This document shows positions 13,366-13,507 of a stretch of DNA of 13,507 bases, one piece after another. The notes under the pieces are model-generated. The model did no database searches. It was not told the origin of the DNA and saw nothing but the letters and a program-made list of their open reading frames with translations. Position 1 is the stretch's first letter, and each line of letters starts with the position of its first letter. The stretch spans positions 1 to 13,507 of the forward strand of contig DASUIE010000108.1 in the NCBI GenBank assembly GCA_036273175.1. The letters run 5' to 3'. Both the position numbers and the translations under genes were made by a program. The stretch comes from DATARH01 sp036273175. GTDB lineage: Bacteria; Pseudomonadota; Alphaproteobacteria; ATCC43930; CGMCC-115725.

Positions 13366-13507
13366 TCACCCCAGCGCCGTCAATTCCCGCGCCGACAGGC
13401 GTTCGAGGTTCTTCAGCCGGCCGAACAGCAGTTCGGGCGCGATGTGGGCGCCGCCGGCGGCGAGGCAGGAACGGAACTTGTCGAACAGCTCGCCTTCGGA
13501 AAGCGGC
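13366..13507 (-). CDS. MmgE/PrpD family protein, C-terminal fragment
   Basis: A minus-strand frame enters from the right edge and ends at a TGA (13366-13368), giving 46 C-terminal residues: PLSEGELFDKFRSC at the start, then a helical stretch ending SARELTALG. The P-[LM]-S-x-x-E-L-x-x-KFR-x-C pattern followed by a short helix is the usual end of MmgE/PrpD proteins (2-methylcitrate dehydratase, cis-aconitate decarboxylase and relatives). Only the tail is visible, so the specific enzyme cannot be named and the assignment rests on one motif. It would be upstream of thiE on the same strand, separated by the REP-like repeat. Confidence 0.6.
   Translation of the reverse strand, partial: PLSEGELFDKFRSCLAAGGAHIAPELLFGRLKNLERLSARELTALG

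Overview
The window is a high-GC (roughly two-thirds G+C by eye), densely coded stretch of bacterial chromosome. Gene content, the Lhr-Core helicase/PdeM pair, the PrlF/MazF-type toxin-antitoxin pair and the style of the intergenic palindromes suggest an alphaproteobacterium, perhaps Rhizobiales- or Rhodospirillales-like; no rRNA or marker gene fixes the lineage. There are 14 coding regions, two of them cut by the window edges. I see no tRNA, rRNA, CRISPR array, transposase or phage gene.

Layout, left to right. (1) A zinc-free quinone oxidoreductase (minus, cut by the left edge) diverges from a two-gene DNA-repair unit (plus): an Lhr-Core DEXH helicase overlapping the metallophosphoesterase gene pdeM by 4 nt. 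The ligase and exonuclease genes that usually accompany this pair are absent here. (2) pdeM ends inside a perfect 19-bp-arm palindrome, followed by a second, imperfect palindrome. Both lie between pdeM and a convergent VOC/extradiol-dioxygenase-fold gene. (3) The VOC gene diverges from an alpha/beta hydrolase followed after 4 nt by a cysQ-like bisphosphate nucleotidase. (4) A convergent toxin-antitoxin operon (AbrB/PrlF-type antitoxin, then MazF/PemK toxin; minus) has a perfect 17-bp palindrome in its promoter. (5) A TcuA/fumarate-reductase-like flavoprotein and a cytoplasmic, choline-sulfatase-like sulfatase form a tight plus-strand pair, followed by a small membrane protein whose Shine-Dalgarno lies in a hairpin. 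(6) A minus-strand run occupies the right end: an MmgE/PrpD-type C-terminus (cut by the right edge), a REP-like repeat, a thiE-like gene, a GMC oxidoreductase and an LprI-like periplasmic protein. The last three overlap end to start.

Taken together this is a catabolic/accessory region (oxidoreductases, ring-cleavage-fold protein, hydrolases, sulfatase) with a repair pair and a toxin-antitoxin module inserted among them. No single pathway is fully encoded, and no transporter or dedicated transcription factor was seen. I did not find a convincing wholly new system. The most unusual items are the palindrome that forms the end of pdeM, the toxin-antitoxin promoter/operator layout, the SD-sequestering hairpin with an alternative pairing, and the divergent ThiE/TenI-like gene fused by overlap to a GMC oxidoreductase operon.
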